A program made the translations under genes and the position numbers. Below, one piece after another: positions 1 to 7,769 of a DNA stretch of 21,389 bases. Each line of letters begins with the position of its first letter. Position 1 is the first letter of the stretch. The notes below the pieces were generated by a model. The model had not been told where the DNA came from. It did not search any database and worked only from the letters and a program-made list of their open reading frames with translations. Source of the stretch: an uncultured Mucilaginibacter sp. (GTDB lineage: Bacteria; Bacteroidota; Bacteroidia; Sphingobacteriales; Sphingobacteriaceae); NCBI RefSeq assembly GCF_946479965.1, contig NZ_CAMLHX010000068.1, positions 1-21,389 on the forward strand. The letters run 5' to 3'.

Positions 1-621
1 TTCCGGAGTTGAAAAGCCTTCCATTCCCCGTTCTACTATCAGTCCCTGTATCTTACCCTGTTCGTTTTTTGCCCAAACAATAGCAAGATCGGCAAAGGGT
101 GCGTTTGATATCCACATTTTGGCACCGTTAAGCAGGTAATGATCGCCTGCATCTTTAAAATTAGTAGTCATCCCGCCCGGGTCAGAACCATGGTCGGGCT
201 CTGTAAGCCCAAAACACCCCATTTTTTCGCCGGTAGCCAGCCTGGGCAGATATTTCATTTTTTGCTCTTCCGACCCATAAGCAAATATTGGATACATAAC
301 CAGCGAACCTTGCACTGATGCAGTAGAACGGATGCCGGAGTCGCCGCGCTCTATCTCCTGCATTATTAAGCCGTAGGCGATGTAATCTAAACCAAGACCG
401 CCGTACCGCTCCGGAATAGTAGACCCGAAAGCACCGATCTCTGCAAGCCCTTTTAAAACCTGCTTCGGAAACTCGGCACGCTGGGCATAGTCTTCTATAA
501 TGGGGCTCACTTCCTTTTTTACCCAGTCGCGTACACTTTTACGTATCAGCTTATGTTCTTCCGTAAGCAATTCGTCTAACAGGTAATAATCGGGCGATTC
601 AAATTGGTCTGTTTTAGCCAT
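1..621 (-). CDS. Acyl-CoA dehydrogenase, glutaryl-CoA dehydrogenase-like (3' end outside window)
   Basis: The reading frame is open from an ATG at 621 down to base 1, giving 207 N-terminal residues; the rest of the gene lies outside the window. Seen: a helical N-terminal domain, the stretch SLVMYPIFAYGSEEQ (about 106-120), and the flavin/substrate motif CFGLTEPDHGSDPG (about 136-149) followed by NGAKMWISNAP. This wording is that of glutaryl-CoA dehydrogenases, FAD enzymes that oxidise and decarboxylate glutaryl-CoA to crotonyl-CoA in lysine and tryptophan breakdown. The catalytic glutamate lies in the missing C-terminal half, so the exact substrate cannot be settled and another short-chain acyl-CoA dehydrogenase is possible. 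The gene is divergent from folB and has a -7 box only 4 bp before its ATG. Confidence 0.9.
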   Translation of the reverse strand, partial: MAKTDQFESPDYYLLDELLTEEHKLIRKSVRDWVKKEVSPIIEDYAQRAEFPKQVLKGLAEIGAFGSTIPERYGGLGLDYIAYGLIMQEIERGDSGIRSTASVQGSLVMYPIFAYGSEEQKMKYLPRLATGEKMGCFGLTEPDHGSDPGGMTTNFKDAGDHYLLNGAKMWISNAPFADLAIVWAKNEQGKIQGLIVERGMEGFSTPE

Positions 622-625
622 ATAA

Positions 626-633
626 CAAATATA
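626..633 (-). promoter_or_regulatory. Putative -7 box for the acyl-CoA dehydrogenase gene
   Basis: The minus strand reads TATATTTG, a match to the Bacteroidota -7 consensus TAnnTTTG, ending 4 bp before the ATG at 621. No clear -33 TTG was found at the usual distance. The position would start the transcript at or next to the start codon, so the mRNA may be leaderless. Confidence 0.4.
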
Positions 634-724
634 TATAAACCTTAATGATTTGCTTAACGGGCCGTTTTAATAAATGTTTCATAAAGCGGGCTTTCATCAC
701 CTGTGCAGTAACCAACAAAAATTA

Positions 725-732
725 TAAATTTG
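725..732 (+). promoter_or_regulatory. Putative -7 box for folB
   Basis: TAAATTTG matches the Bacteroidota -7 consensus TAnnTTTG and ends 4 bp before the folB ATG at 737. There is no obvious -33 TTG. As on the opposite strand of this divergent spacer, transcription would begin at about the start codon. Confidence 0.4.
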
Positions 733-736
733 AGCC

Positions 737-1096
737 ATGATTGTAGCTTTACATGGAGCGGAGTTTTTTGCCTATCATGGTGTTTACCCCGAAGAACAGT
801 ATACTGGTAATTGCTTTATTGTTGATATAGAAGTTGAGTTTGAGCCGTTGGCGAGTAACGGACTTAGCACAGACGATCTTAACGACACAGTTAATTACGA
901 AGAACTTTATGATATATCTGACCGACGTATGCAACAACCGCAAAAACTGATAGAAACTGTGGCCACATTTATTATGGAAGATATTAAGGCGCAATACAGT
1001 ATTGTAGAGAAAATAACTGTCAGTATAAAGAAATTAAATCCACTTGCGGGAGCCAAAGTAAAATACACTCAGGTCACTATCAATTATAACCGATAA
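737..1096 (+). CDS. folB: Dihydroneopterin aldolase
   Basis: Predicted to convert 7,8-dihydroneopterin to 6-hydroxymethyl-7,8-dihydropterin and glycolaldehyde in folate synthesis, in the cytoplasm. The 119 residues match the usual FolB length of about 120. Seen: the N-terminal motif AYHGVYPEEQ (12-21) with its acidic residues, the middle NYEELYD (53-59), the helix LIETVA (71-76) that carries the pterin-anchoring glutamate, and VSIKKLNPL (95-103), where K98 or K99 is the likely catalytic lysine. The ATG sits just after a -7 box, and one base separates the stop from the next ATG, so folB and the oxidase gene are probably co-transcribed. The family call is firm. Confidence 0.93.
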   Translation: MIVALHGAEFFAYHGVYPEEQYTGNCFIVDIEVEFEPLASNGLSTDDLNDTVNYEELYDISDRRMQQPQKLIETVATFIMEDIKAQYSIVEKITVSIKKLNPLAGAKVKYTQVTINYNR

Positions 1097-1097
1097 A

Positions 1098-2495
1098 ATG
1101 GCATTTAATAAAATAACAGAAGATATACTTGCCGACGTAATTGCCATAGTTGGCGTAGAAAATGTTTTAACAGGAAAATCTGAGCTGGAAAAATACAGCC
1201 ATGATGAAACCGAGGATCTGCAATATTACCCCGAGGTAGTTGTAAAGCCTGCAACCCCACAGGAGGTAGCGGCATTGCTTGTGTTATGCGAAAAATATAA
1301 TATACCAGTTACCCCGCGCGGTGCCGGAACAGGCCTTGCGGGTGGCGCATTAGCCATTTTAGGCGGCTTGATGATTGCAATGGAGCGCTTTAACAAAATA
1401 CTGGAGATTGACGAACGAAACCTGCAGGCAACCGTTGAACCAGGTGTTATTACCGAGGTATTTATGAACCAGGTAGCAGAGCTGGGCTTGCTTTATCCAA
1501 TTGATCCATCAAGCAAAGGGAGCTGTTTTTTAGGTGGGAACGTGGCACATGGTTCTGGCGGACCAAGAGTTGTGAAATACGGAACCATTAGAGAGTATAT
1601 ACTTAACCTTGAAGTTGTGTTGCCATCCGGTGATATTATCTGGACAGGGGCTAATACATTAAAATATGCATCGGGTTATAATTTAACACAACTGTTTATT
1701 GGATCTGAAGGAACACTTGGCATTGTTACCAAAATAGTTGTAAAGCTTATAGCTGCGCCCACAAAAGATGTTTTAATGCTTGCAGCATTTCCGGACAATG
1801 AAACAGCTGCTTCCGCTGTATCCGCCATATTCAGGGCGGGCGTTTTACCGTCGGCTCTTGAATTTATGGAGCGCAGGGGCATTGAGTGGGTTAAAGAAAA
1901 AGAAGGCGTTTACTTTGATCTGAAGGACGACGCAGCGGCATTTTTGATGATAGAAATTGACGGAACGGATACTGATGTGATATTTGGTGAGGCCGAAAAG
2001 GTAAACGTAGTATTAGAGCAGTTTGGATGTAACGATGTATTATTTGCCGAAACCTCTGCTCAAAAAGAAGAGATATGGCATATGCGTCGTATAATGGCAG
2101 TTTCTGTAAAAGCTAATTCTATTTATAAAGAAGAAGATTGTGTTGTGCCCCGGGCTTCATTACCGGTGTTGATAAAAGGGATTAAAGACTCCGGAGCCAA
2201 ATACGGCTTTGAATCAGTTTGTTATGGCCATGCCGGCGATGGCAATGTGCATATCAATATATTGAAAGGCAACATGAGCGATGAAGACTGGAACAACAAG
2301 TTGAAGGATGGTATTAGAGAAATATTCGAACTTACAGCGTCATTAGGCGGAACCATCTCAGGCGAGCACGGTATTGGGCTTGTGCAGCGGGAGTTCATGT
2401 CGATAAAATACTCCCCGGTTCACTTCCAGTTATGGAAAGGTATAAAGGATGTATTCGATCCGCAAGGTATTTTAAATCCCGGCAAGATATTTTAA
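1098..2495 (+). CDS. FAD-linked 2-hydroxyacid oxidase/dehydrogenase, GlcD / D-lactate dehydrogenase family
   Basis: At 465 residues this has the length of GlcD-type flavoproteins, which oxidise 2-hydroxyacids such as glycolate or D-lactate to 2-oxoacids and pass electrons to the respiratory chain. Seen: an N-terminal FAD-binding type 4 domain with PRGAGTGLAGG near residue 75 and a glycine-rich stretch GGNVAHGSGGPR near 147; and a C-terminal FAD-oxidase domain with the metal/substrate motif HAGDGNVH near 377 and SGEHGIG near 422. The motifs do not separate glycolate from D-lactate, and no glcE or glcF neighbour is visible, so a stand-alone D-lactate dehydrogenase is at least as likely. It follows folB after a 1-bp gap and its stop overlaps that of the convergent zinc-ribbon gene. 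Confidence 0.88.
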   Translation: MAFNKITEDILADVIAIVGVENVLTGKSELEKYSHDETEDLQYYPEVVVKPATPQEVAALLVLCEKYNIPVTPRGAGTGLAGGALAILGGLMIAMERFNKILEIDERNLQATVEPGVITEVFMNQVAELGLLYPIDPSSKGSCFLGGNVAHGSGGPRVVKYGTIREYILNLEVVLPSGDIIWTGANTLKYASGYNLTQLFIGSEGTLGIVTKIVVKLIAAPTKDVLMLAAFPDNETAASAVSAIFRAGVLPSALEFMERRGIEWVKEKEGVYFDLKDDAAAFLMIEIDGTDTDVIFGEAEKVNVVLEQFGCNDVLFAETSAQKEEIWHMRRIMAVSVKANSIYKEEDCVVPRASLPVLIKGIKDSGAKYGFESVCYGHAGDGNVHINILKGNMSDEDWNNKLKDGIREIFELTASLGGTISGEHGIGLVQREFMSIKYSPVHFQLWKGIKDVFDPQGILNPGKIF

Positions 2496-2665
2496 GAGAG
2501 AGAATATTTTTTCCTTCCGCAACTATAACATTTGTATCGTTTTAGTGGCAAAAAGAACAACAAATTTTTCACCAGGAAACCACGCGACACTCGCGAGTCC
2601 ATCTCGCTATTACATTTGGAGCATACCGGGTATTTTTTCTTTTCATTGTTGGGGGTCGGGGTCAT
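2492..2665 (-). CDS. Small zinc-ribbon protein of unknown function
   Basis: Not assigned to a named family. The 57-residue product starting at ATG 2665 carries CSKC and, about 31 residues later, CYSC, two CxxC pairs able to bind one zinc ion, separated by a hydrophobic/basic segment with LLFFLPLKRYK. A longer form from TTG 2698 adds 11 residues, but that TTG lies inside a good -7 box (2696-2703), so the ATG is preferred. The stop overlaps the stop of the convergent flavoprotein gene (2492-2494 against 2493-2495). The ordered CxxC pairs argue for a real gene rather than a chance frame; the function is unknown. Confidence 0.55.
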   Translation of the reverse strand: MTPTPNNEKKKYPVCSKCNSEMDSRVSRGFLVKNLLFFLPLKRYKCYSCGRKKYSLS

Positions 2666-2959
2666 AGCAATAAAATCGGGGGTCTTAATACTATCCAAAT
2701 ATAATAAACAAAAGAGAAATATATATTAAACAATTATTAATAATTTACTATTGAGCAATTAGTTGCCGTTTGCTAAAAACATAATTATTGCATAACATTA
2801 ATAAAATATTGTTAATATTATATATATGGCCATATTTTAGTATTGGTTGTTAATAAGAGCCTTATTTATATATTTTTTATACCAAGGCACCACAATTTAA
2901 AGTTGCATGATATACAATTAACTTTAAAGAAATATCGAAATGAAAATTGTTTTACATGG
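2666..2959. other. AT-rich intergenic spacer with a -7 box and a short palindrome
   Basis: No gene was found in about 290 bp. The minus strand carries TATATTTG at 2696-2703, a plausible promoter for the zinc-ribbon gene. A perfect 12-bp palindrome ATATGGCCATAT lies at 2824-2835 in very AT-rich sequence. No clear terminator for the Rieske gene, which ends at 2960 on the minus strand, was recognised. Confidence 0.4.
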
Positions 2960-3298
2960 TTATCTGAACAACATTTTAACACGTTCAGCAAATGAAAACA
3001 TACCGACATACACGCCATCTTCGCGCACCTCAACCGGATAAGTATCTATATAATCATTTTGTCCCGGGTCGCCTCTACCGGTTTTAATGTCGTACGAGTA
3101 ACGGTGAAAAGGGCAGATAAGTTTTCCGTCTTTGCACCATCCTCCACTCAAGTCGGCACCGGCATGGGGGCAGGTGGCTCCTAACGCATAAATGCCACCC
3201 TCATGACCAACCAAACACAGCCCTTTACCATTAACTTTAACTTTTAGCAGAAACGATGCTGTGTTTAACTTGCCATTGTAAGCCTTGTACCAATCCAT
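2960..3298 (-). CDS. Rieske [2Fe-2S] ferredoxin-like protein
   Basis: The 112-residue single-domain protein has both Rieske ligand motifs: CPH (C43, H45) and CPFH (C62, H65), which together hold a [2Fe-2S] cluster, and the spacing is normal. There is no signal peptide or membrane segment, so it is a soluble cytoplasmic Rieske protein of the type used as small subunits of nitrite reductases or as ferredoxins of oxygenases. No oxygenase, reductase or nitrite reductase gene lies nearby, so the electron partner is unknown. It starts 5 bp after the stop of the upstream lipoprotein gene and is probably co-transcribed with it. The cluster assignment is firm, the role is not. Confidence 0.88.
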   Translation of the reverse strand: MDWYKAYNGKLNTASFLLKVKVNGKGLCLVGHEGGIYALGATCPHAGADLSGGWCKDGKLICPFHRYSYDIKTGRGDPGQNDYIDTYPVEVREDGVYVGMFSFAERVKMLFR

Positions 3299-3303
3299 TT
3301 TGG

Positions 3304-4071
3304 CTAAAAATCAACGCTTAGATCCATAACATTCGGATCTTTTATAACCTCATCCATAGTGGTAGTTAATATTACTTGTTTACGATCAGCCGACAGTACG
3401 GCATTAGGATTGTCAACTTTTTTTACGGGCTTGGCAAAATTCAATACAACTTTATAAGGCATATCTATCAACATAGCTTTTGCGGCTGACAATGCTGATT
3501 GCGTTTTCTTAAGAAAAGCATTGAATTTATCCTTGTCAATTATCCGCATAAATTTATTGGACGTTATTTTATAAGAATAATAATCCGGGGCAGCTGATAG
3601 CGCTGGTTGCGCGCCAATTCCGCCCGCTATAGGCGACCGTCCAGCCATCTGGCTTAACTGGCTGTTGAGGGATAAAACAGAGAGATGATTAAGGTAATAC
3701 TGCAAATCCTCGGCATCTTTTGCAACATGAGCAATATTCACCTTCATTAAATTCTTTTTCAGGTCCATTTTTACTGACAGGTCGCTATTAACAGCCATTG
3801 CCACTTCATTGGTGCTTAATTTTCGACGCGAACTATCAGGAAGAGCAGACAAGAAATTAAGGGTAGTGTCTTTAACCAGTGAAAATTGGGGTGTTGACTT
3901 AACAGAATCAGGCATCAGATTCATGAATACAGATATGGCGCGGCTCATATCAAACCCGTAAACCACCTTACATGAACCATCTTCCCTAAAACTGTAAACT
4001 TCCTCAATATCAACACAAGAGCTGAAACTAAGCACTACAAAAAAAAGCAAAATTGTAAAGCGTTTTTTCAT
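3304..4071 (-). CDS. Predicted lipoprotein of unknown function
   Basis: The 255-residue protein begins with a basic N-terminus, a hydrophobic stretch and a lipobox-like FSSC with C19 as the probable acylated residue. The following residues VDIEE are acidic, which in Bacteroidota can mark lipoproteins sent to the cell surface (inference). The rest is a soluble periplasmic or surface domain with no motif I can name; a serine/alanine-rich middle (about residues 140-165) looks like a linker or loop. It is the first gene of a two-gene unit with the Rieske protein, and the -7 box at 4079-4086 precedes it. The reason for pairing a lipoprotein with a cytoplasmic Rieske protein is not evident from the sequence. 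Confidence 0.8.
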   Translation of the reverse strand: MKKRFTILLFFVVLSFSSCVDIEEVYSFREDGSCKVVYGFDMSRAISVFMNLMPDSVKSTPQFSLVKDTTLNFLSALPDSSRRKLSTNEVAMAVNSDLSVKMDLKKNLMKVNIAHVAKDAEDLQYYLNHLSVLSLNSQLSQMAGRSPIAGGIGAQPALSAAPDYYSYKITSNKFMRIIDKDKFNAFLKKTQSALSAAKAMLIDMPYKVVLNFAKPVKKVDNPNAVLSADRKQVILTTTMDEVIKDPNVMDLSVDF

Positions 4072-4078
4072 GTTTAAC

Positions 4079-4086
4079 CAAATATA
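4079..4086 (-). promoter_or_regulatory. Putative -7 box for the lipoprotein-Rieske unit
   Basis: The minus strand reads TATATTTG, matching TAnnTTTG, 7 bp before the ATG at 4071. No good -33 TTG was found; the upstream DNA is taken up by the heptamer repeats. Confidence 0.4.
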
Positions 4087-4098
4087 GTTATTAGAGCT

Positions 4099-4181
4099 AA
4101 AAGGTGAAAGGTTTTTTATTGGGGGAGTAAGTGCAAAAAATCACCCTAATCTCACCTTTCGCCTTTTGCCTTTAACCTTTC
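4099..4181. repeat. Heptamer tandem repeat with an inverted partner
   Basis: Four consecutive 7-bp units of the form RCCTTTN occupy 4154-4181. A reverse-oriented pair of related units lies at 4099-4111 (AAAAGGTGAAAGG), matching the complement of 4155-4167 in 12 of 13 positions, so the region could form a stem with a loop of about 43 bases. It sits in the divergent spacer between the lipoprotein gene and queE. It looks like a short interspersed repeat, not a coding sequence. Confidence 0.55.
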
Positions 4182-4193
4182 GCCTCAAAAACC

Positions 4194-4201
4194 TACCTTT
4201 G
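4194..4201 (+). promoter_or_regulatory. Putative -7 box for queE
   Basis: TACCTTTG matches the Bacteroidota -7 consensus and ends 6 bp before the ATG at 4208. A TTTG at 4165-4168, inside the heptamer repeat, lies somewhat farther upstream (25 bp) than the usual -33 spacing. The box supports ATG 4208 over the upstream in-frame TTG at 4166. Confidence 0.45.
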
Positions 4202-4207
4202 CACGCT

Positions 4208-4831
4208 ATGGCGCATCAGGTTCCGGAAGACGGCACATTGCTTCCATTAATGGAAGAGTTTTATACGATACAGGGAGAAGGATATCATACCGGTAAAGCT
4301 GCCTATTTTATCCGGCTGGGCGGCTGCGATGTTGGCTGCCATTGGTGCGATGTGAAAGAAAGCTGGGATGCTGAGCTTCACCCTCTTACAGCAGCTGACC
4401 AAATTGTTGAAAACGCGTCTCAACACCCGTCAAAAGCTGTGGTGGTTACAGGCGGAGAACCATTGATTTATAATCTTGATTATCTTACGGGGCAGTTACA
4501 GAACACCGGTATTCAAACTTTTATCGAAACATCGGGCGCCTACCCCCTTTCTGGCAATTGGGACTGGATATGCTTATCGCCGAAAAAGTTCAAAGCGCCT
4601 ATGCAACAAGTTGCCGACGCTGCTAATGAATTAAAAGTGATAATTTTTAATAAATCCGATTTCGATTTTGCTGAAGAACATGCGCTGCGGGTAAAACCAG
4701 GCTGTAAATTGTATTTGCAGCCTGAATGGTCGCGGTCGAAAGAAATGACACCCTTAATCGTTGACTATGTAATGAATAACCCAAAATGGGAAATATCATT
4801 ACAAACGCATAAATATCTTAATATCCCTTAA
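4208..4831 (+). CDS. queE: 7-carboxy-7-deazaguanine synthase (radical SAM)
   Basis: Predicted to convert 6-carboxy-tetrahydropterin to 7-carboxy-7-deazaguanine, the ring-contraction step of queuosine tRNA modification. From ATG 4208 it has 207 residues, normal for QueE. Seen: the leading motif FYTIQGEG (18-25), the radical-SAM cysteines C40-x3-C44-x2-C47 in GGCDVGCHWCD, the SAM-binding GGEP (82-85), and the C-terminal LQPEWS and SLQTHKYLNIP typical of the family. An in-frame TTG at 4166 would add 14 residues encoded by the heptamer repeat and would place the promoter inside the gene, so it was rejected. No queC, queD or queF lies next to it in this window. Confidence 0.93.
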   Translation: MAHQVPEDGTLLPLMEEFYTIQGEGYHTGKAAYFIRLGGCDVGCHWCDVKESWDAELHPLTAADQIVENASQHPSKAVVVTGGEPLIYNLDYLTGQLQNTGIQTFIETSGAYPLSGNWDWICLSPKKFKAPMQQVADAANELKVIIFNKSDFDFAEEHALRVKPGCKLYLQPEWSRSKEMTPLIVDYVMNNPKWEISLQTHKYLNIP

Positions 4832-4872
4832 TAGTTGTAACTTAGGTTAATAACTATCGTTTCAATTAAGGG

Positions 4873-6774
4873 TTGAGGAAATTTACATACATATTATTAC
4901 TCACACTTATATCGTCGTTTTGTTACGCGCAGCAAACTTATTCTACACGTAACAAAGCAGCAATCAAATACTATATTGCAGGCAATCAAAGCTTGGATAA
5001 CCTGGCTTATGATGATGCCGTTGTAAATCTTCGTAAAGCGATAGAAGCTGACGATAAATTTATCGAAGCACATGCCTTGCTTGCCGATATAATGCGGCAA
5101 AGGCGTTTAAATCCACAAAACGTTATTGAAGAATATAAAAAGGTTTTAACATTAAATCCGGACTTTAGCAGGGCAGTTTACCTTAATTTGGGTGAATTCG
5201 AGTTAAATCAAGCCAAATATCAGGATGCCCTGCAACATATTCAAAAGTATCTAACCTTCCCATCCATAACGCCTAAAGATATAAGCAGAGCCGAAAAGCT
5301 TATTAAAGATTGCCGTTTTAGTATTAATGCATTAAATCATCCGATGCCTTTTAACCCTGTGAATGCCGGCACGGCAATAAATACCGCCGCGGATGAATAT
5401 TCTCCTGTGGTAACGGCTGACGAAAACACCATCATTTTTACCCGACAAATAAATGGTAACGAAGATTTTTACAACAGTACCAAAATTGACAGTGCCTGGC
5501 AAAAAGCTACGTATTTAAGCTCCCGAATTAACACCCCTAATTTCAATGAAGGATCTGAAGCAATATCTCCTGACGGAAAATATCTGTTCTTTACGGGCTG
5601 TAACAGGCCCGATGGAATGGGCCGTTGCGACATCTATGTAGTTCAAAAGCGGGGTGACGACTGGGATAAACCATTCAATCTCGGTTCGCCGTTAAACACT
5701 TCCGGATGGGAATCGCAGCCATCCATCAGCCCCGACGGTGGCACATTGTATTTTGTAAGTAACAGGCCGGGAGGATATGGCGGGTATGACATTTGGAAAT
5801 CAAAATTGGGAGCTAAAGGCTGGGGAATCCCGGAAAATCTAGGCCCAACAGTAAATACACCTTATAATGAACAGTCGCCATTCATTCATCCTGACGACAG
5901 CACTTTATATTTTTGTTCTGATGGCTGGCCCGGAATGGGCGGACAGGATTTATTTGTTAGCAGATTAAGCAAGGATGGTAAATGGCAGGAACCGGAAAAC
6001 CTGGGCCATCCCATCAATTCCAATGGAAATGAGACCGGTTTAAGCTTGACGGCAAACGGAGAATACGCCTTTTTTTCATCTAATAAGTTAGAAGGCTCGG
6101 GTGGCTTCGATATTTACTCTTTCAAAATGCCTGTAAGCTTAAGACCAAAACCGGCGACTTATGTAAAGGGGTATGTGTTTGATGCCACTACAAAAGCGCC
6201 ATTGGAAGCCGCCGTTGAAATTGTTGCCCTGCAAGACAGCAAACCCGTTTACCAAAATTACAGTTCGGCAACACAAGGTGATTTTTTGGCGACCTTAACT
6301 GCAGATAGAAACTATGGGCTTAATATCTCAAAAAACGGCTATCTTTTCTACTCAGAAAATTTTTCACTTGTCGGCTACAATTCTAGTAAGCCATTTAATA
6401 TTCGGGTGCTGTTGCAACCTATCGAAATTGGAAATAAGGTGGTGCTTCGAAACATATTTTTTGATACCAATAAATATGATCTGAAAGCCGAATCGCGGAG
6501 CGAACTGCAGGAACTGGTCAATTTTTTAGCATATAATCCCTCTATTAAAATAGAGTTATCAGGCCATACAGATAATGTTGGTAATGATGATCTCAATCAA
6601 ACCTTATCTGAAAATCGCGCCAAAGCGGTTTACCAGTTCTTAATAAGCAGCAAGGTTGATGCTGCAAGACTGCAATTTAAGGGCTACGGCAAATCGCAGC
6701 CCATAGCGGCAAATGATACCGAAGATGGCCGCAGTAAAAACCGCAGAACGGAATTTAAGATTGTAGGTAAATAA
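4873..6774 (+). CDS. TPR / PD40 beta-propeller / OmpA-like envelope protein (PorE-like architecture)
   Basis: The 633-residue exported protein starts at TTG 4873: an in-frame stop lies at 4867-4869, and only this start keeps the signal peptide (1-19, predicted cut CYA|QQ). Domains in order: TPR-like helices (about 25-150); five PD40/WD40-like repeats with SPDGKYLFF-type blades (about 170-425); a carboxypeptidase-regulatory-like beta sandwich (about 430-515); and a C-terminal OmpA domain with GHTDNVGND near 565 and NRRTEF near 624, which binds peptidoglycan. This order is the one known for PorE of the type IX secretion system, but many Bacteroidota encode several such proteins, so a general cell-wall anchoring role is the safer claim. 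It lies 41 bp after queE and may share its transcript. Confidence 0.85.
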   Translation: MRKFTYILLLTLISSFCYAQQTYSTRNKAAIKYYIAGNQSLDNLAYDDAVVNLRKAIEADDKFIEAHALLADIMRQRRLNPQNVIEEYKKVLTLNPDFSRAVYLNLGEFELNQAKYQDALQHIQKYLTFPSITPKDISRAEKLIKDCRFSINALNHPMPFNPVNAGTAINTAADEYSPVVTADENTIIFTRQINGNEDFYNSTKIDSAWQKATYLSSRINTPNFNEGSEAISPDGKYLFFTGCNRPDGMGRCDIYVVQKRGDDWDKPFNLGSPLNTSGWESQPSISPDGGTLYFVSNRPGGYGGYDIWKSKLGAKGWGIPENLGPTVNTPYNEQSPFIHPDDSTLYFCSDGWPGMGGQDLFVSRLSKDGKWQEPENLGHPINSNGNETGLSLTANGEYAFFSSNKLEGSGGFDIYSFKMPVSLRPKPATYVKGYVFDATTKAPLEAAVEIVALQDSKPVYQNYSSATQGDFLATLTADRNYGLNISKNGYLFYSENFSLVGYNSSKPFNIRVLLQPIEIGNKVVLRNIFFDTNKYDLKAESRSELQELVNFLAYNPSIKIELSGHTDNVGNDDLNQTLSENRAKAVYQFLISSKVDAARLQFKGYGKSQPIAANDTEDGRSKNRRTEFKIVGK

Positions 6775-6779
6775 TTAGC

Positions 6780-7586
6780 TTATTGTTTTGCAAAGGCAAA
6801 CTTGCCCCAAAAATCTGATGATGAAGTCAATGGCGTACCTGTATTGTTCATATTCATAGGGACGCTTGCGGTGCCAGCAGGATTAACACGTGTGGAACCG
6901 CCCCGACGGCCGCCACCACCACTGCCAACGCTATTTACTATTGGAGCATCGCCGCCACCGCCAAAACTCGGTGCTAATCTTACAAAAAGGCCATTTATTT
7001 TGATGTTAAATGCCCATTCAGGCGCGGCAGCATCTGTAACAGCGAAAAGCTTTAATGGGATAGCCTCCTCTAACACCAATTCTCCTTCTGCAGTATATTT
7101 TATTGAAGCGTAAATATTTTGATCGTTTTTTTGAGCACCCATTAATGGCGGAATACCTGCAAAGCCCATAACACGAATTTTTTTGAACTCCATTGATGCT
7201 ACTCTCATTTTTAAATTGGCATCATCCAAATGTTCAAACTCGCTCAGATCATCCATATCAGGATGAGGGAAGGTGGTACTGAAAGTTTCTTTTTTCTTTC
7301 CGCTTGGATCAATGCTAAAAGTAACACCAGCACCTAAAATATTCTGCTGCTTTTTTCTATCCTTGGTTTTTAAAACCAGATACAAATTATCCTTGTCGCT
7401 TGATATTATATAGCTTATATGAGATTTTTCGTTTACGCTTTCTTCATACCCCTTCCATTCGTCAGCATTGCCATCAATTTTAACAACGGTAGGCGCACTT
7501 TTTACAACGATGGTTTGAGCATTAACAGTAAAAATTGTGATTAGCGCAAGGAACGAACCTGCAAGACAATAGGAAAAATTTTTCAT
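6780..7586 (-). CDS. Secreted CBM9/DOMON-like protein with glycine-rich tail
   Basis: The 268-residue protein has a clear signal peptide (1-23, predicted cut VNA|QT). The start of the mature part, VVKIDGNADEWKGYE, followed by alternating beta strands such as NLYLVLKTKD, resembles the CBM9-like fold often found in Bacteroidota secreted proteins. About residues 205-245 form a low-complexity Gly/Ser/Arg/Asn region (GGGG, GGGGRRGG), probably a flexible linker or tail. No catalytic motif was found and the ligand is unknown. Its stop lies 5 bp from the stop of the convergent OmpA gene. A promoter with both boxes at good spacing precedes it (7610-7640). Confidence 0.75.
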   Translation of the reverse strand: MKNFSYCLAGSFLALITIFTVNAQTIVVKSAPTVVKIDGNADEWKGYEESVNEKSHISYIISSDKDNLYLVLKTKDRKKQQNILGAGVTFSIDPSGKKKETFSTTFPHPDMDDLSEFEHLDDANLKMRVASMEFKKIRVMGFAGIPPLMGAQKNDQNIYASIKYTAEGELVLEEAIPLKLFAVTDAAAPEWAFNIKINGLFVRLAPSFGGGGDAPIVNSVGSGGGGRRGGSTRVNPAGTASVPMNMNNTGTPLTSSSDFWGKFAFAKQ

Positions 7587-7609
7587 AATAGTTAGGATTA
7601 ATCGGCAAT

Positions 7610-7640
7610 CAAATTTAACCTATAATAACAGAAAAGCAAA
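7610..7640 (-). promoter_or_regulatory. Putative Bacteroidota promoter (-33 TTTG, -7 TAAATTTG)
   Basis: On the minus strand TTTG (7640-7637) is followed after 19 bp by TAAATTTG (7617-7610), the spacing expected for -33/-7 promoters of Bacteroidota. The -7 box lies 23 bp before the ATG of the CBM9-like gene at 7586. It is the best-formed promoter in the window. Confidence 0.55.
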
Positions 7641-7769
7641 CAAAACTGAACTGCATATAACAGTCGAAATGCATTTAGCCTATGCTATGTTGTTCAAAGG
7701 CTATTTAGCCAAGTTTTGTAAGTAAATTTTTACAGTAAGAGTGGGTAATAAAACTGTTTGCGGATGCGT

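Noticed and set aside
4166..4207. Upstream TTG start for queE
   Set aside because: The 14 added residues would be encoded by the heptamer repeat and would cover the -7 box at 4194-4201; the ATG at 4208 gives a normal QueE N-terminus.
7587..7769. Terminator for the minus arm at the GGCTATTTAGCC palindrome (7699-7710)
   Set aside because: The stem is only 5 bp with a 2-base loop and lacks a T-run; too weak to call as a feature.
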